Below are positions 63,058-64,000 of a stretch of DNA of 64,000 nt, piece after piece. Below the pieces are notes generated by a model, which saw only the letters and a list, made by a program, of their open reading frames with translations, searched no databases and was not told where the DNA came from. Source of the stretch: Geodermatophilus obscurus. Its GTDB lineage: Bacteria > Actinomycetota > Actinomycetes > Mycobacteriales > Geodermatophilaceae. A program made the position numbers and the translations under genes. Position 1 is the stretch's first letter, and each line of letters opens with the position of its first letter. Where the stretch lies: NCBI RefSeq assembly GCF_900143215.1, contig NZ_FRDM01000011.1:88405-152404 (forward strand), given 5' to 3'.

Positions 63058-63909
63058 ATGGACACCAAGCAGTTCCCGGCCGTCCCGGCCACCGACGCCC
63101 CCGCCAACCGGACCGCCCGCCGCTTGCGGCTGCCCGCCGGCGGCCGCCGCCCGGCGATCCTGCTGGCCACGGCCGCCGCCGGCGCCATCGCCGTCACCAC
63201 CGTCGTCGGCACGCAGCCGGCCGCCGAGGCCGAGACCGAGACGGTTACCGCCTCCGTGAGCGTCGCCGAGCAGCTGGGTATCCGCACCGACGCCGCGCAG
63301 CAGCCGCTCGCCGCCCCGGCCGCCCCCGAGCTGGCCCCGCTGCAGGACCTCGCCGCCTCCCGCAGCGAGCGCCAGGCCGCTGAGGCACAGGCCGCGCAGC
63401 TCCAGGCCGCCGCGCAGCAGGCCGAGCTGGACCGCCAGGCCGCCGAGAAGGCCGCCGCCGAGCAGGCCGCCCGCGAGGCCGCGGAGCGCGCGGCCGCCGA
63501 GAAGGCCGCGGCCGAGGCCGCCGCCCGTGAGGCCGCGCAGCGCGCGGCCGCCGCGCCCGCGCCCGCTCCGGCTGCGGCGCCGGCGCCCGCCGCCAGCAGC
63601 TCGTCGTCGTCCGCCGCGCCGCGCGGCTCCTTCAAGGACTACGCGATGGCCAAGGTCGGCAGCGCCGATCAGTTCAGCTGCCTGGAGAAGCTGTGGGGCA
63701 AGGAGAGCGGCTGGAACCCCAATGCGCAGAACCCCACCAGCACCGCCTACGGAATCCCGCAGTTCTTGAACTCGACGTGGGCCAGCACCGGCATCGCCAA
63801 GACGTCGGACGGCTACCGGCAGATCGACGCCGGCCTGATCTACATCGAGAACCGCTACGGCAGCCCGTGCGGCGCCTGGTCGCACTCGCAGGCCAAGGGC
63901 TGGTACTAG
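63058..63909 (+). CDS. Secreted lytic-transglycosylase-like (SLT) protein
   Basis: A 283-residue exported protein. A long basic head precedes the membrane/signal segment (ILLATAAAGAIAVTTVVG). Residues about 95-180 are an Ala/Glu/Gln coiled coil with EKAAAEQAAREAAE-like repeats, followed by an Ala/Pro/Ser linker. The C-terminal domain has the transglycosylase-like core FSCLEKLWGKESGWNPNAQNPTSTAYGIPQFLNSTW, where the Glu of KESGW is the presumed catalytic residue, and ends IENRYGSPCGAWSHSQAKGWY. It should cut glycan strands during growth or resuscitation. Controlled by the upstream c-di-AMP riboswitch. Confidence 0.93.
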   Translation: MDTKQFPAVPATDAPANRTARRLRLPAGGRRPAILLATAAAGAIAVTTVVGTQPAAEAETETVTASVSVAEQLGIRTDAAQQPLAAPAAPELAPLQDLAASRSERQAAEAQAAQLQAAAQQAELDRQAAEKAAAEQAAREAAERAAAEKAAAEAAAREAAQRAAAAPAPAPAAAPAPAASSSSSSAAPRGSFKDYAMAKVGSADQFSCLEKLWGKESGWNPNAQNPTSTAYGIPQFLNSTWASTGIAKTSDGYRQIDAGLIYIENRYGSPCGAWSHSQAKGWY

Positions 63910-63924
63910 GGCCTGTCCCGCGGA

Positions 63925-64000
63925 TCATGTGCTGAGCCAGAGCACTGCGCTGACCAGCAGCAGCGTGGCGCGGTAGTAGGCAGCGCGCTTGGCGTAGCGG
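63925..64000 (-). mobile_element. IS5-family transposase, C-terminal end
   Basis: From the right edge to the TGA at 63925 the minus strand encodes RYAKRAAYYRATLLLVSAVLWLST, the typical end of IS5/IS427-group transposases. The stretch GGGCCTGTCCCGCGG just after the hydrolase stop (63909-63923) is probably the element's terminal inverted repeat. The element overlaps no gene here; its other end is outside the window. Confidence 0.72.

Overview
The window is 64 kb of very GC-rich DNA with densely packed genes, many GTG starts and frequent 4-bp ATGA/GTGA overlaps. The gene set (MabA-InhA-HemH, a RipA-type NlpC/P60 protein, DUF5709, an F420/PPOX-type oxidoreductase, a mycothiol-dependent-isomerase-family protein, a split LigD/Ku system and a SigF/RsbW partner-switching module) points to a high-GC actinobacterium. 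My best guess is the Geodermatophilaceae (Blastococcus/Geodermatophilus/Modestobacter type). No tRNA, rRNA or CRISPR array was seen.

Layout. 1-28.5 kb follows, with insertions, the gene order that I recall from Mycobacterium tuberculosis Rv1472-Rv1488: ABC-F ATPase, small HTH protein, enoyl-CoA hydratase, aconitase, NlpC/P60 hydrolase, MoxR ATPase, DUF58, VWA membrane protein, FabG, InhA-type enoyl reductase, ferrochelatase, a conserved unknown on the opposite strand, NfeD, and an SPFH protein. Inserted in that backbone are an ABC exporter, a guanidinium exporter under a guanidine-III riboswitch, a CbiX-like chelatase, a sirtuin and an acyl-CoA ligase. A disturbed stretch at 18.2-23.1 kb carries a quinone oxidoreductase, a truncated second copy of it, a DAHP synthase and a broken amidinohydrolase.

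28.6-34 kb is a general-stress module: SigF-like sigma factor, overlapping RsbW-like anti-sigma kinase, a divergent PP2C/HATPase/STAS regulator and a stand-alone STAS antagonist, with a type IB topoisomerase between them. 35.8-39.1 kb holds non-homologous end joining: Ku, a ligase carrying a decayed LigD phosphoesterase domain, and the LigD polymerase. 40.1-42.3 kb is a Fur-type regulator overlapping a catalase gene. Together these suit a desiccation- and oxidation-tolerant lifestyle. 42.3-62.5 kb is mixed metabolism and membrane genes, including two AI-2E-family permeases, a DivIVA-like coiled coil, an FGGY kinase, a glutamate-synthase-like flavoprotein and an LLM monooxygenase/FMN reductase pair. 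The window ends with a c-di-AMP riboswitch in front of a secreted lytic-transglycosylase-like protein and the end of an IS5-family element.

The most interesting unexplained feature is a family of about 50-bp hairpin elements, eleven copies in this window. It has a nearly constant 10-nt loop (TCGCARGCTC) and two stacked stems whose sequences differ between copies but mostly keep their pairing. Most lie at the 3' ends of genes; one appears to supply the start of a coding sequence and another truncates one. A second set of long inverted repeats sits between convergent genes and probably acts as bidirectional terminators.
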